NCBI RefSeq assembly: GCF_033880585.1
Contig: NZ_CP137624.1
Span: forward strand, 2,515,501 to 2,579,500
Reading direction: 5' to 3'
DNA from: Lysinibacillus louembei
GTDB lineage: Bacteria > Bacillota > Bacilli > Bacillales_A > Planococcaceae
Length of the DNA stretch: 64,000 nucleotides
The position numbers were made by a program, and so were the translations under genes. This document shows, piece after piece, positions 8,937-18,225 of this stretch (the stretch's first letter is position 1; each line of letters begins with the position of its first letter). The notes below the pieces were generated by a model, which did no database searches, had not been told where the DNA came from, and saw nothing but the letters and a program-made list of their open reading frames with translations.

Positions 8937-8985
8937 CATGAAATCAAAATTTACTAATTTGATTTCATGTGATTTTCATATATTC
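8937..8985 (+). terminator. hairpin with 14-base-pair stem
   Basis: CACATGAAATCAAA pairs with TTTGATTTCATGTG across a 9-base loop, then a T-rich stretch. It follows the gene remnant and precedes the GNAT gene. Confidence 0.7.
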
Positions 8986-9065
8986 AGCAAGAAGTAAAGA
9001 AATTGAATGTTGTATGATAAGCTAATTTTAACAGCAAGAGGATTATGAATTTGAGGTGATTTTGA

Positions 9066-9557
9066 ATGAACGACATAATGCTTAGACCTTTAAAATCAGA
9101 AGATTTCGCCTATGTCCTAGCGTGGAGCAAAGACCCAGAGTTTTGTGCAGCAAGCGGCTGGGAAATCGAGAGAGAAGAAGAGGAATTAGCTGCATGGTGG
9201 GAACGTTGTATACATATAAACAATGCTACTTTCATAAGGGTGGGTATTGAATATCAAAACAAGCTAATTGGTTACACTGATTTAGCAGAAATACATAACA
9301 GGCAAGCAGAAATTGGTATAGCGATTGGTGATCGTAGTTTGTGGGGTAGAGGTCTAGGCGTAGCAGTGGTGCAGCAACTAATTCAATACGGTATGGAGCA
9401 ATTACATATCACTACATTTTTAGCTGAAACACATGCGACAAATATACGTGCACAAAAAATGCTAGAAAAGCTTGGATTTAAGGAAATTAGCCGCATTGGT
9501 AGCGAGCTGTATTGTGGCGAGGAAACCGCACTTATTCAATATCAATATAACATCTGA
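9066..9557 (+). CDS. GNAT-family N-acetyltransferase
   Basis: 163-residue acetyltransferase of the RimJ/RimL type. It opens with MLRPLKSEDFAYV. The acetyl-CoA pyrophosphate loop is represented by IGDRSLWGRGLGVAVVQ, and TNIRAQKMLEKLGF is the common C-terminal signature for this group. The ribosome binding site is GAGGTGAT. The substrate (protein N-terminus, amino acid or antibiotic) cannot be inferred. It stands alone just before trxA and is not part of the conserved order. Confidence 0.8.
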   Translation: MNDIMLRPLKSEDFAYVLAWSKDPEFCAASGWEIEREEEELAAWWERCIHINNATFIRVGIEYQNKLIGYTDLAEIHNRQAEIGIAIGDRSLWGRGLGVAVVQQLIQYGMEQLHITTFLAETHATNIRAQKMLEKLGFKEISRIGSELYCGEETALIQYQYNI

Positions 9558-9628
9558 GCAATATGCTATCCTCAGTATTTTAAACATGCTATACTACAGG
9601 CAGATGTTAGTTGAAGGAGGCTATTTAA

Positions 9629-9943
9629 ATGGCAATTATACAAGCGACAGATCAAAACTTTTCACAAGAAATCGCAAACGGCGTAGTTCTTGTAGACTTT
9701 TGGGCAACATGGTGCGGACCATGTAAAATGATTGCACCAGTTCTTGAGGAATTAGATGCAGAGATCGGTAATGATGTGAAAATCGTAAAAGTGGATGTTG
9801 ATAACAACCAAGCGACAGCAGCAGAATACCAAATCATGTCAATCCCATCATTATTATTATTCGTAGATGGCGAATTAAAGGCGAAAACAGCTGGTTTCCA
9901 ACCGAAAGAAGCATTAATCGACTTTATCGACTCGAACAAATAA
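9629..9943 (+). CDS. trxA: thioredoxin
   Basis: 104-residue cytosolic thioredoxin with the redox motif WCGPC (Cys29 and Cys32) and the cis-Pro segment SIPSLLLF. It reduces protein disulfides using electrons from thioredoxin reductase. The ribosome binding site GAAGGAGG is strong. The trxA-uvrC order is conserved in Bacillus. A strong terminator follows directly. Confidence 0.97.
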   Translation: MAIIQATDQNFSQEIANGVVLVDFWATWCGPCKMIAPVLEELDAEIGNDVKIVKVDVDNNQATAAEYQIMSIPSLLLFVDGELKAKTAGFQPKEALIDFIDSNK

Positions 9944-9948
9944 GATGG

Positions 9949-9990
9949 AGCCGCGCACTGTGAAATCAGTAGCGCGGCTTTTCATTTTTC
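9949..9990 (+). terminator. terminator after trxA
   Basis: AGCCGCGC (9949-9956) pairs with GCGCGGCT (9972-9979), followed by TTTTCATTTTT. It separates trxA from uvrC. Confidence 0.9.
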
Positions 9991-10024
9991 GCTATCATTA
10001 TGTTAAAAGTATAGGTGATTCTAA

Positions 10025-11812
10025 ATGAATGAAATCATTCACAATAAACTAGCTATTCTACCAGATGAACCAGGCTGTTATTTAATGAAAGACCGCCAAG
10101 GGACAGTGATTTATGTTGGTAAGGCAAAAATACTGAAAAACCGTGTGCGCTCTTATTTTTCGGGAACGCATGACGGTAAAACACAGCGTTTAGTTAGCGA
10201 AATCGAAGACTTTGAATATATCGTGACAGCATCTAACCTGGAGGCATTAATGCTTGAGTTAAATTTAATCAAGCAATACGATCCAAAGTATAATGTGATG
10301 CTAACAGACGATAAAACGTATCCGTATATTAAAATAACGAACGAAAAATATCCACGTATTTTAACGACGCGTAAAATTCAAAAGGATAAAGCGAAATATT
10401 TCGGTCCATATCCAAATGCCTATGCAGCTAATGAAACGCGCAAGTTGTTAGATCGCATTTATCCGCTTCGAAAATGTGCACAGTTGCCAGCACAAGTATG
10501 CTTATATTATCACTTAGGGCAATGTTTAGCACCTTGTGTGAAAGAAATTGAGCCGCACATTTATCGTGATATGACAGAGGAAATTGCGAAATTTTTAAAT
10601 GGTGATTATATCGAGGTCAAGCAAAATTTAGAGCGTCAAATGCTAGAAGCAGCAGAAGCCTTACAATTTGAACGAGCAAAGGAGTTTCGCGACCAAATTG
10701 CCCATATCGAGGCGATTATGCAAAAGCAAAAAATTATTACGAAGGATTTATCCAATCGTGATGTATTTGGCTATGCGGTAGAAAAGGGCTGGATGTGTGT
10801 ACAAGTATTATTCGTGCGACAAGGGAAATTAATCGAGCGTGACGTTTCCATTTTCCCGATTTACCGTGACCCAGAGGAGGAATTTTTAACATTCGTTGGG
10901 CGCTTTTATGAGGAAACGAAGCATTTGAAGCCAAAGGAAATATTGATTCCTTCATCAATTGAGGAAGCATTACTTGAGCAACTGCTAGATGTACGCGTTG
11001 TTATTCCAAAGCGTGGTGCAAAAAAAGAGCTCGTGGATATGGCGATGAAAAATGCCCAAATAGGTATTCATGAAAAATTCCAGTTGATTGAAAGGCAGGA
11101 GGTGCGCACTGTAGGCGCTTGTGAGGCGCTTGGGGAGGCGATGGGCATCGCAGCACCTCTTCGTATCGAGGCGTTCGATAATAGCCATATGCACGGTGCA
11201 GATGCGGTTTCAGCGATGGTTGTCTTTATTGATGGCAAGCCTGCGAAGAAGGAATATCGTAAATATAAATTGCGTGAAGCAGCGAGCCATGATGATTATG
11301 GTGCCATGCAGGAAGTAATTCGCCGCCGCTACAGCCGCGTGTTAAAGGAAAATCTGCCGCTGCCTGATTTAATAGTAATCGATGGTGGGAAAGGGCAAAT
11401 GGAGGTGGCACGTGAAGTGATTGAGGATGAGCTAGGCTTATATATTCCGATTGCAGGCTTAGCGAAGGATGATAAGCACAATACATCACAGCTGTTATTT
11501 GGCGAGCCACCTATACCGATTGAGCTAAAGCGCACAAGCGATAGCTTTTATTTATTGCAACGTATTCAAGATGAGGTGCATCGCTTTGCCATCACCTTCT
11601 TACGTCAGCAGCATGGCACGAATGCGATTAAATCTGCGCTTGATCATATTGAAGGCGTAGGGCCGAAGCGTAAGCAACAGCTATTAAAGGCTTTCGGTTC
11701 GGTGAAAAAAATCCGTGAAGCAACGGTGGAGGAGCTAACAGCACAGCGCATTCCGCAAGCTTTAGCTGAAAAGATTTACGGATATTTTCAGGAACAAAAA
11801 GAGCAAAAATAG
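10025..11812 (+). CDS. uvrC: excinuclease ABC subunit C
   Basis: 595-residue UvrC, the nuclease that cuts on both sides of a DNA lesion in nucleotide excision repair. An N-terminal GIY-YIG domain ([19 protein letters not shown]), a central UVR segment ([15 protein letters not shown]) for UvrB contact, the RNase H-like C-terminal nuclease ([19 protein letters not shown]) and helix-hairpin-helix motifs near the end ([18 protein letters not shown]) appear in the normal order. Length is typical. It follows trxA as in B. subtilis; lysC, which follows uvrC there, is absent. Confidence 0.97.
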   Translation: MNEIIHNKLAILPDEPGCYLMKDRQGTVIYVGKAKILKNRVRSYFSGTHDGKTQRLVSEIEDFEYIVTASNLEALMLELNLIKQYDPKYNVMLTDDKTYPYIKITNEKYPRILTTRKIQKDKAKYFGPYPNAYAANETRKLLDRIYPLRKCAQLPAQVCLYYHLGQCLAPCVKEIEPHIYRDMTEEIAKFLNGDYIEVKQNLERQMLEAAEALQFERAKEFRDQIAHIEAIMQKQKIITKDLSNRDVFGYAVEKGWMCVQVLFVRQGKLIERDVSIFPIYRDPEEEFLTFVGRFYEETKHLKPKEILIPSSIEEALLEQLLDVRVVIPKRGAKKELVDMAMKNAQIGIHEKFQLIERQEVRTVGACEALGEAMGIAAPLRIEAFDNSHMHGADAVSAMVVFIDGKPAKKEYRKYKLREAASHDDYGAMQEVIRRRYSRVLKENLPLPDLIVIDGGKGQMEVAREVIEDELGLYIPIAGLAKDDKHNTSQLLFGEPPIPIELKRTSDSFYLLQRIQDEVHRFAITFLRQQHGTNAIKSALDHIEGVGPKRKQQLLKAFGSVKKIREATVEELTAQRIPQALAEKIYGYFQEQKEQK

Positions 11813-11892
11813 CGATTCGCTCAACGAAAGGTGAAAATCGCTCAACGGATGACGAAATTCGCCCATCCAATGTGAAAATTCGCTCAACCAAC
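11813..11892. repeat. short imperfect tandem repeat after uvrC
   Basis: Four imperfect copies of a roughly 20-base unit built around AATTCGCTCAAC lie between the uvrC stop and its terminator. They have no conserved long spacers and no cas genes nearby. The role is unknown. Confidence 0.5.
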
Positions 11893-11896
11893 ATAA

Positions 11897-11940
11897 AAGG
11901 CTAGCTTGAAAAAGAATATTTTCCAAGCTAGCCTTCTTTA
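11897..11940. terminator. bidirectional terminator between uvrC and yslB
   Basis: AAGGCTAGCTTG (11897-11908) pairs with CAAGCTAGCCTT (11924-11935). It lies between two convergent genes and has A- and T-rich flanks, so it can serve both. Confidence 0.85.
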
Positions 11941-11941
11941 T

Positions 11942-12355
11942 TTATATCTTTTCCTTCAAATCTGTTTTTAAATGAAACTCAACATATTGCTTTTTGCTAT
12001 TTTTTTCGTCATAGCATTCTGTTAAATAACCTAGCTGATGCTGCATTTGCTGTGCTAAAAAGCCTGCTTCAAGGCGGAAGCAGCGGCTATCAAATTTTAA
12101 AATGTCTGAATCACCAGTCAATAAATATGTACGGCTATCTTTTGTTTCTTTTTCTAATGTTAATGCACCCCAGCCAGCCTCTTTGAAAAATGTAGCTGCT
12201 TCTTCCATTGAAAACAGGGGGAATTTTCTTGCGATGTCTTTGCCTGCCCAATAGAGCACATCTCCTTCGTGTTTTCCTAAAATTGAGGACAGTACATAAT
12301 CGCGTAGTATTTCATAGCCAAACGTTGGAATCGTCTTTGTATTACCGCTTTCCAT
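11942..12355 (-). CDS. yslB: YslB-like protein (DUF2507)
   Basis: 137-residue cytosolic protein of the DUF2507/YslB family, found in Bacillus between uvrC/lysC and sdhC. Features include TFGYEILRDYVLSSILG near the start and a central ALTLEKET strand. The fold resembles small ligand-binding regulators that sense hydrophobic compounds, but no function is established that I know of. It is convergent with uvrC. Family identity is supported by both sequence and position. Confidence 0.8.
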   Translation of the reverse strand: MESGNTKTIPTFGYEILRDYVLSSILGKHEGDVLYWAGKDIARKFPLFSMEEAATFFKEAGWGALTLEKETKDSRTYLLTGDSDILKFDSRCFRLEAGFLAQQMQHQLGYLTECYDEKNSKKQYVEFHLKTDLKEKI

Positions 12356-12486
12356 AGGTAAAAACCTCTTTCTAAAATTTCTTCTATATTGTTTAAATTT
12401 GCAAAAAATAGATATTACGCAAGAAAAATGCGCATGAAGTAGCGAAAAAAACGCTTAAAGAGCGACATGAATTATCGTAAGCTACC

Positions 12487-12515
12487 TTGACGCTCTAGTA
12501 GGTTGAGAGTACAAT
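12487..12515 (+). promoter_or_regulatory. sdhCAB promoter
   Basis: TTGACG (12487-12492), a 17-base spacer and TACAAT (12510-12515) form a good sigma-A promoter. It implies an untranslated leader of about 100 bases before sdhC. Confidence 0.7.
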
Positions 12516-12624
12516 GGACATGTCATAATATTGTACCATGATGAAATTCGCAGTCAACGGACAACGTTTACAATTTCGTGACGGCTTGGCTAGCGTATTT
12601 TAAGTACTAAGGGGGGTAACAGTC

Positions 12625-13239
12625 TTGTCAAAAGATCGTGAGTTTTTATGGCGCCGCTTACATTCTCTATTAGGGATTATTCCAGTAGGTCTGTTCTTGG
12701 TGTTCCACTTATCTTTGAACTTCACTGCAGTTGGTGGTGAAGAAGCTTACAATAGCGCAACTGGAATGATGGAGTTAGTTCCACATGCACTATTATTAGT
12801 AATGGAATGGGTAATCATTTATATTCCATTAATGTTCCATGCTTTCTACGGAGTGTATATCGCATTTACAGCAACAAATAATACTTCACGCTTTAGCACT
12901 TTCCGTAACTGGGCATTCCGTCTTCAACGTATGACAGGGATTTTCCTAGTAGTCTTCATCGCATGGCATATTTTCCAAACGCGTATCCAAAAGGCGCTTG
13001 GTGCGGAAGTCAACTTCGATATGATGGAGCAAATCGTTGCATCACCGTGGATGCTTGGGTTCTATATCGTAGGTATTTTATCTGCAACATTCCACTTAGC
13101 AAACGGTATTTGGGCATTTTTAGTGAGCTGGGGTATTACACAATCTCCAAAGTCACAACAAATTGCCACATATGTAACGATGGTCATCTTTGTTATTCTA
13201 AGCATTATGGGCGTAGCAGCTATCGTATCATTCGTTTAA
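12625..13239 (+). CDS. sdhC: succinate dehydrogenase cytochrome b558 subunit
   Basis: 204-residue membrane anchor with five predicted helices, binding two haems and menaquinone. The opening REFLWRRLHSLLGIIPVG is typical of the Bacillus type, and conserved haem-ligand His residues lie in HLSLNF, HAFYG, AWHIFQ and TFHLANG. The start is TTG at 12625, with AAGGGGGGT ahead of it; no ATG would preserve the conserved N-terminus. It is the first gene of sdhCAB, the membrane enzyme linking the TCA cycle to the respiratory chain. Confidence 0.95.
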   Translation: MSKDREFLWRRLHSLLGIIPVGLFLVFHLSLNFTAVGGEEAYNSATGMMELVPHALLLVMEWVIIYIPLMFHAFYGVYIAFTATNNTSRFSTFRNWAFRLQRMTGIFLVVFIAWHIFQTRIQKALGAEVNFDMMEQIVASPWMLGFYIVGILSATFHLANGIWAFLVSWGITQSPKSQQIATYVTMVIFVILSIMGVAAIVSFV

Positions 13240-13280
13240 GAGAGAAGTTTTAGTTAAAGAAAGAGGAGTGAGAAGAAATC

Positions 13281-15038
13281 ATGGCAAAAAGCAAAATCAT
13301 CGTTGTTGGTGGCGGGTTAGCCGGTTTAATGGCAACGATTAAAGCAGCCGAGGCAGGCACTCAAGTTGAATTATTCTCATTAGTTCCAGTTAAACGCTCA
13401 CACTCTGTTTGTGCGCAGGGCGGAATTAATGGTGCAGTAAATACAAAAGGTGAAGGAGATTCTCCGTGGATTCACTTTGATGATACAGTATATGGTGGGG
13501 ACTTCTTAGCAAACCAACCACCAGTAAAAGCGATGTGTGATGCGGCACCTGGTATTATCCACTTAATGGACCGTATGGGTGTAATGTTCAACCGTACACC
13601 AGAAGGCTTACTTGACTTCCGTCGTTTCGGTGGTACATTAATGCACCGTACAGCATTTGCTGGTGCAACGACTGGTCAACAATTACTTTACGCATTAGAC
13701 GAGCAAGTTCGTGCACACGAAGTAGCTGGTTTAGTAACAAAATATGAGCACTGGGAATTCCTTGGTGCGGTGCTTGATGACGACGGCGTATGTCGCGGTA
13801 TCGTAGCGCAAGACTTAGTAAAAGAAGAAATCCGCGCGTTCCGCGGTGATGCTGTTATTATGGCAACTGGTGGTCCTGGTATTATCTTCGGTAAAACAAC
13901 AAACTCTGTTATTAACACAGGTTCTGCGGCTTCAATCGTTTACCAACAAGGTGCTTCATATGCAAACGGTGAATTTATTCAAATCCACCCAACAGCGATT
14001 CCTGGCGATGATAAAAACCGCTTAATGTCTGAATCTGCTCGTGGTGAAGGTGGACGTGTTTGGACTTATAAAGATGGTAAGCCTTGGTACTTCCTAGAAG
14101 AAAAATATCCAGCATATGGTAACCTAGTACCACGTGATATTGCAACACGTGAAATTTTTGATGTGTGCGTTAACCAAAAGCTTGGTATTAACGGCGAAAA
14201 CATGGTGTATCTAGACCTTTCTCATAAAGATCCACATGAGTTAGATATTAAGCTTGGTGGTATCATTGAAATTTACGAGAAATTCGTAGGGGATGACCCA
14301 CGCAAATTACCAATGAAAATCTTCCCAGCAGTTCACTATTCAATGGGTGGCTTATGGGTAGACTACGATCAAATGACAGAAATTCCTGGCTTATTTGCAG
14401 CTGGTGAATGTGACTTCTCACAACATGGTGCAAACCGTTTAGGTGCGAACTCACTATTATCAGCAATTTACGGTGGTATGGTTGCAGGACCAAATGCTGT
14501 AGAATATGTAAAAGGTCTGAAAAAGCATGCGGAAGATTTACCAGAAACAATCTACGATGCACGTGTAAAAGAAGAAACAGAGAAGTGGGAAGCAATCCTG
14601 AAAATGGATGGCACAGAAAATGCCTACTTATTGCATAAAGAGCTTGGTGAGTGGATGACTGACAACATGACAGTTGTACGTCATAACGATCGCTTGGAAA
14701 AAACTTACGAGAAATTAACAGAGCTACAACAACGTTGGGAAAAAATCAACATTCATGACACACAAAAATGGTCAAACCAAGGTGCTCACTTTACTCGTCA
14801 GTTAAAAAACATGCTTTACCTTGCAAAAGTAATGACAAAAGGTGCGTTACTGCGTAATGAATCACGCGGTGCTCACTACAAACCTGATTTCCCGAACCGT
14901 GACGATGAGAACTTCTTAAAAACAACAATGGCGAAATTTGACCCAGCTACTGGTGAACCAATTATTTCGTATGGAGAAGTTGACGTTTCATTAATTCCGC
15001 CACGTACTCGCGACTATTCTTCGAAAGGGGATAATTAA
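13281..15038 (+). CDS. sdhA: succinate dehydrogenase flavoprotein subunit
   Basis: 585-residue FAD subunit. It has the dinucleotide-binding GGGLAGLMA, the covalent-FAD His in RSHSVCAQGGIN, and the active-site His/Arg segments (HPTAIPGDD, SARGEGG). It oxidises succinate to fumarate and passes electrons to SdhB. Its ribosome binding site is GAGGAGTGAG, 42 bases after sdhC. Length and domain order are normal. Confidence 0.97.
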   Translation: MAKSKIIVVGGGLAGLMATIKAAEAGTQVELFSLVPVKRSHSVCAQGGINGAVNTKGEGDSPWIHFDDTVYGGDFLANQPPVKAMCDAAPGIIHLMDRMGVMFNRTPEGLLDFRRFGGTLMHRTAFAGATTGQQLLYALDEQVRAHEVAGLVTKYEHWEFLGAVLDDDGVCRGIVAQDLVKEEIRAFRGDAVIMATGGPGIIFGKTTNSVINTGSAASIVYQQGASYANGEFIQIHPTAIPGDDKNRLMSESARGEGGRVWTYKDGKPWYFLEEKYPAYGNLVPRDIATREIFDVCVNQKLGINGENMVYLDLSHKDPHELDIKLGGIIEIYEKFVGDDPRKLPMKIFPAVHYSMGGLWVDYDQMTEIPGLFAAGECDFSQHGANRLGANSLLSAIYGGMVAGPNAVEYVKGLKKHAEDLPETIYDARVKEETEKWEAILKMDGTENAYLLHKELGEWMTDNMTVVRHNDRLEKTYEKLTELQQRWEKINIHDTQKWSNQGAHFTRQLKNMLYLAKVMTKGALLRNESRGAHYKPDFPNRDDENFLKTTMAKFDPATGEPIISYGEVDVSLIPPRTRDYSSKGDN

Positions 15039-15040
15039 TA

Positions 15041-15817
15041 ATGGAAGCAGTAAACACTGGCAAAACAGTTGAATTGATTATTGTCCGTCAAGATACGGAA
15101 AATGGTCCAACACGTGAAGAGAAATTTAGCGTACCTTACCGTCCAGGTATGAACGTAATTTCGGCATTAATGCATATTCAAAGATACCCTGTAACAGCTG
15201 ATGGAAAAGAAACAACACCTGTTACTTGGGATATGAACTGCTTAGAGGAAGTTTGTGGTGCATGTTCGATGGTTATTAACGGTCGTCCACAGCAATCTTG
15301 CTCGGCATTAGTTGATAAATTAACGCAACCAATTCGTTTAGAGCCAATGAAAACTTTCCCTGTTGTTCGTGACTTACAGGTTGACCGTAGCCGTATGTTC
15401 AACGCCTTGAAAAAGGTAAAAGCATGGGTGCCAATCGATGGTACGTATGACTTAGGTGAAGGTCCACGTATGCCAGAGCGCAAACGTCAATGGGCTTACG
15501 AATTATCAAAATGTATGACATGTGGTGTATGTATGGAAGCATGTCCAAACGTATCTGAAAAAGCTTCGTTTATCGGACCAGCACCATTATCACAAGTTCG
15601 CTTATTCAACACACACCCAACAGGTGCAATGAATAAAGATGAGCGTTTAGCTGCAATTATGGGCGATGGCGGTTTAGCAAACTGCGGTAACTCACAAAAC
15701 TGTGTAGCTGCATGTCCAAAAGGTATTCCTTTAACAACTTCAATCGCTGCACTTAACCGTGCTGCGACTGTACAAATGTTCAAGAACTTCTTCGGTTCTG
15801 ACCATATGGTAGACTAA
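15041..15817 (+). CDS. sdhB: succinate dehydrogenase iron-sulfur subunit
   Basis: 258-residue subunit carrying the three Fe-S clusters that relay electrons from SdhA to SdhC. The [2Fe-2S] ligands are in NCLEEVCGACS, and the 4Fe-4S and 3Fe-4S sets are in CMTCGVCMEACP and NCGNSQNCVAACPKG. It starts two bases after the sdhA stop, so translation is likely coupled. A strong terminator follows. Confidence 0.97.
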   Translation: MEAVNTGKTVELIIVRQDTENGPTREEKFSVPYRPGMNVISALMHIQRYPVTADGKETTPVTWDMNCLEEVCGACSMVINGRPQQSCSALVDKLTQPIRLEPMKTFPVVRDLQVDRSRMFNALKKVKAWVPIDGTYDLGEGPRMPERKRQWAYELSKCMTCGVCMEACPNVSEKASFIGPAPLSQVRLFNTHPTGAMNKDERLAAIMGDGGLANCGNSQNCVAACPKGIPLTTSIAALNRAATVQMFKNFFGSDHMVD

Positions 15818-15824
15818 TAAGGAG

Positions 15825-15860
15825 CCATCCGAAAGCATAAGTGCTTTTGGATGGTTTTTT
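15825..15860 (+). terminator. terminator after sdhB
   Basis: A 13-base-pair stem (15825-15837 with 15842-15854) is followed by six T residues. It ends the sdhCAB operon. Confidence 0.93.
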
Positions 15861-16013
15861 AATGTGTAGAAAGCTACAGTCGACAAAATAAAAATCAATT
15901 CTTTAAAAAAAACACAGTGCTTAGCTAGGGCAAAGGAAAACAGCAATACCATGTGCCATTTTGCATGTCAGTTTCAACTTATAGTGATTACTATATTCTT
16001 CAATTTTTTATGC

Positions 16014-16036
16014 TATAATGAATAGGTATTCATTAT
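16014..16036 (+). promoter_or_regulatory. ysmA promoter overlapped by a FadR-like inverted repeat
   Basis: An extended -10 element, TGCTATAAT, ends at 16019. It overlaps a perfect inverted repeat at 16015-16036 with 10-base arms, ATAATGAATA and TATTCATTAT, separated by GG. The core ATGAATA..TATTCAT is close to the FadR consensus. The position over the start site would suit a repressor. FadR as the regulator is inference. Confidence 0.5.
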
Positions 16037-16052
16037 ACAAGGGGGAGTTTTT

Positions 16053-16499
16053 ATGCGAGCAGTATATATTGATAACGCAGAGCAGTGGATGGAGGAATTC
16101 CGATTTTCGGTAGAAGTAAAGGTACGTTTTAGTGAGACGGATATGTATGGACATTTAAATAATACGGTGCCATTTACTTATTTTGAAATGGCACGTATCG
16201 AATATTTACAATCGCTTGGCTTAATGGCTGATTGGGTTTCACCAAATAGTGAAACAATTCCTGTCGTTGCTGATTTGCAATGTGATTTTTTACAGCAAGT
16301 ATTTTTCGATGAGCGCTTGCGAATTTTTGTGAAGGCTGCAAAAGTAGGCTCCAGCTCTGTTGATGTTCACTATTTAGCCAAAAATGAAAAAGGTGTGCCA
16401 GTGTTTACAGGACGAGGTACTATTGTACAAATAAACCGTCAAACTGGCAGAGCACAAGCATGGACAGACCATACCAAAAAACTAATGCTGACAAAGTAG
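16053..16499 (+). CDS. ysmA: acyl-CoA thioesterase, 4-hydroxybenzoyl-CoA type (YsmA-like)
   Basis: 148-residue single hot-dog domain protein. VRFSETDMYGHLNNTVPFTYFEMAR contains the Asp/His/Asn segment typical of the 4HBT family, which hydrolyses acyl-CoA thioesters. The position between sdhB and gerE matches B. subtilis ysmA. A strong ribosome binding site (AAGGGGGAG) precedes ATG 16053. The FadR-like operator over its promoter suggests a link to fatty-acid metabolism. The natural substrate is unknown. Confidence 0.8.
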   Translation: MRAVYIDNAEQWMEEFRFSVEVKVRFSETDMYGHLNNTVPFTYFEMARIEYLQSLGLMADWVSPNSETIPVVADLQCDFLQQVFFDERLRIFVKAAKVGSSSVDVHYLAKNEKGVPVFTGRGTIVQINRQTGRAQAWTDHTKKLMLTK

Positions 16500-16569
16500 T
16501 GAAATCGCCCTCACCGTAATGCTCCTGTTCACATATTTTACAAAGAACAGGATAGGAGGGTGTTATAAC

Positions 16570-16797
16570 ATGGGGAACTCACAATCACGCTTATTATTAA
16601 CGAAACGAGAGCGTGAAATATTTCAACTATTAATTGAAGACTATTCGACAAAGGAAATTTCAGAGAAGCTTGCTATTAGCGAAAAAACAGTTCGCAATCA
16701 TATTTCCAATACGATACAAAAATTGGGTGTTTCAAGTAGAACACAAGCATTAATCGAGCTGTTACGCTTACAAGAATTGAAGTTAAACGGAACGTAA
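16570..16797 (+). CDS. gerE: spore coat transcription regulator GerE
   Basis: 75-residue LuxR-type helix-turn-helix protein with almost no extra domain, as in GerE. LLTKREREIFQLL and TKEISEKLAISEKTVRNHISN match the GerE DNA-binding domain. In Bacillus it acts late in the mother cell with sigma-K on coat genes; a CotD-like coat gene is at 49.1 kb. ATG 16570 follows GGAGGG; longer in-frame starts have no such site. Gene order around it (ysmA-gerE-ysmB-racE) is conserved. Confidence 0.93.
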   Translation: MGNSQSRLLLTKREREIFQLLIEDYSTKEISEKLAISEKTVRNHISNTIQKLGVSSRTQALIELLRLQELKLNGT

Positions 16798-16864
16798 GCT
16801 TGCTATTTTCCTCAAAAAACCTCAAAATAGAGCTATGAATTGTTGTTAGGAGTGATCTTGTAAT

Positions 16865-17308
16865 ATGCATAATAATGAAAAACACAGTGCTGACTCTATA
16901 GCGACTATAGAAAAAGAACTACGCTTTATTTCACACTTGGTGAAGCAAAAAGGTCGCGAAATTTTAAGTAACTATACAATAACACCTCCGCAGTTTGTAG
17001 CACTACAATGGTTGGGAGAAGCAGGCGATATGACGATTGGTGATTTATCCACTAAAATGTATTTAGCTTTTAGCACGACAACAGATTTAGTTGATCGTAT
17101 GGAGAAAGCCCAGCTTGTACAACGTGTTCGCGATGAACAAGACCGACGTGTTGTGCGCATTCATTTACTGCCTGAGGGAGAGCGAATTATTCAAGAAGTA
17201 ATTGAGCAACGTCGCCATTATTTGCGCAATATCATGGAAGATTTTGATGTAGAAGAAGCGACAGATTTAGTGCGACTTTTAAGAAAACTACATGTACAAA
17301 TGAAATAG
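16865..17308 (+). CDS. ysmB: MarR-family regulator (YsmB-like)
   Basis: 147-residue MarR-type winged-helix protein. The DNA-binding region includes MTIGDLSTKMYLAFSTTTDL, followed by the wing DEQDRRVVRIHL, the family hallmark. It lies between gerE and racE as in B. subtilis ysmB. It starts after TTAGGAGTG. The ligand and target genes are unknown. It begins only 16 bases before racE, so the two are probably co-transcribed. Confidence 0.85.
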   Translation: MHNNEKHSADSIATIEKELRFISHLVKQKGREILSNYTITPPQFVALQWLGEAGDMTIGDLSTKMYLAFSTTTDLVDRMEKAQLVQRVRDEQDRRVVRIHLLPEGERIIQEVIEQRRHYLRNIMEDFDVEEATDLVRLLRKLHVQMK

Positions 17309-17324
17309 GATTGAGGCGGTTTAT

Positions 17325-18119
17325 ATGGATGCCCCTATCGGTGTCATTGATTCAGGCGTTGGTGGGCTGACAGTTGCAAAGGCGATGATGAGGCTTCTCC
17401 CAAATGAAAGCATATACTATATTGGCGATACGGCTAGATGTCCATACGGGCCAAGGACAGAACAAGAGGTACGTCAATTTACGTGGCAAATGGCAAAAGC
17501 TTTAGAAAAAATGAATATTAAAATGCTAGTCGTTGCTTGTAACACAGCAACAGCGGTTGCTTTAGAAAGCCTGCAAAGAAAACTATCAATACCTGTTATT
17601 GGTGTTATCAATGCTGGTGCACGTGCTGCCATTAAACGAACGAAGCGCAATGAGGTGGCTGTCCTCGCTACTGCAGGCACCATAAAAAGTGCTGCCTATG
17701 AAAAAGCATTGCACTCATTGTCAACAAAAGTGAAAGTTATGCCACTCGCTTGCCCGACATTTGTACCGCTTGTGGAGAGTGGTGAGTATGAGGGTCAATT
17801 TTCTTATGATTTAGTAGCGGACGGTTTAAAGCCGCTGAAGGATGTAAGCTTCGATACAGTGATTTTAGGCTGTACACATTACCCAATTATCCAAAAGCAA
17901 ATAGAGGCGGCAGTAGGGGCAGGTATACATGTTGTATCATCAGCAGAAGAAACCGCATATCATGTGCTGGAAACTTTAACTTATACGAATCAATTGCGTA
18001 CAAATAAACTGGCGCCACAGCATGTTTTTTTTGCGTCAGGCTCTGTACCTATTTTTCGTTCCATTGCTGAAAGATGGCTAGAGCAGCCAAATTTAAATAT
18101 TCAACGCATTGCGTTTTAA
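17325..18119 (+). CDS. racE: glutamate racemase
   Basis: 264-residue cytosolic enzyme making D-glutamate for peptidoglycan. It opens with IGVIDSGVGGLTV, and the two catalytic cysteines are in VVACNTATA (about residue 72) and LGCTHYP (about 183). The length is normal. Named racE from position (B. subtilis racE); murI is the general name. gerM, which follows it in B. subtilis, is absent; a terminator and then rph follow. Confidence 0.95.
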   Translation: MDAPIGVIDSGVGGLTVAKAMMRLLPNESIYYIGDTARCPYGPRTEQEVRQFTWQMAKALEKMNIKMLVVACNTATAVALESLQRKLSIPVIGVINAGARAAIKRTKRNEVAVLATAGTIKSAAYEKALHSLSTKVKVMPLACPTFVPLVESGEYEGQFSYDLVADGLKPLKDVSFDTVILGCTHYPIIQKQIEAAVGAGIHVVSSAEETAYHVLETLTYTNQLRTNKLAPQHVFFASGSVPIFRSIAERWLEQPNLNIQRIAF

Positions 18120-18131
18120 TACAAAAGCTAA

Positions 18132-18172
18132 GGCAGTCTGAAAAGGTAGTATCTTTTCGGGCTGCCCCTTTT
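18132..18172 (+). terminator. terminator after racE
   Basis: GGCAGTCTGAAAAG (18132-18145) pairs, with G-U pairs, with 18153-18166, followed by CCTTTTTTG. Confidence 0.85.
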
Positions 18173-18225
18173 TTGCGTACATAATATATGATAAGATTAG
18201 TGCGCGAATAAAAAGGAGGATTTTC

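Noticed and set aside
9472-9726. 84-codon frame bridging the GNAT gene and trxA
   Set aside because: Overlaps the ends of two well-supported genes in another frame and has no suitable start signal.
11226-11510. Minus-strand open frame inside uvrC
   Set aside because: Lies wholly within the conserved uvrC gene, has no ribosome binding site and no recognisable product.
11813-11892. Possible CRISPR array
   Set aside because: Units are about 20 bases, imperfect and adjacent without unique spacers, and no cas genes are in the window.
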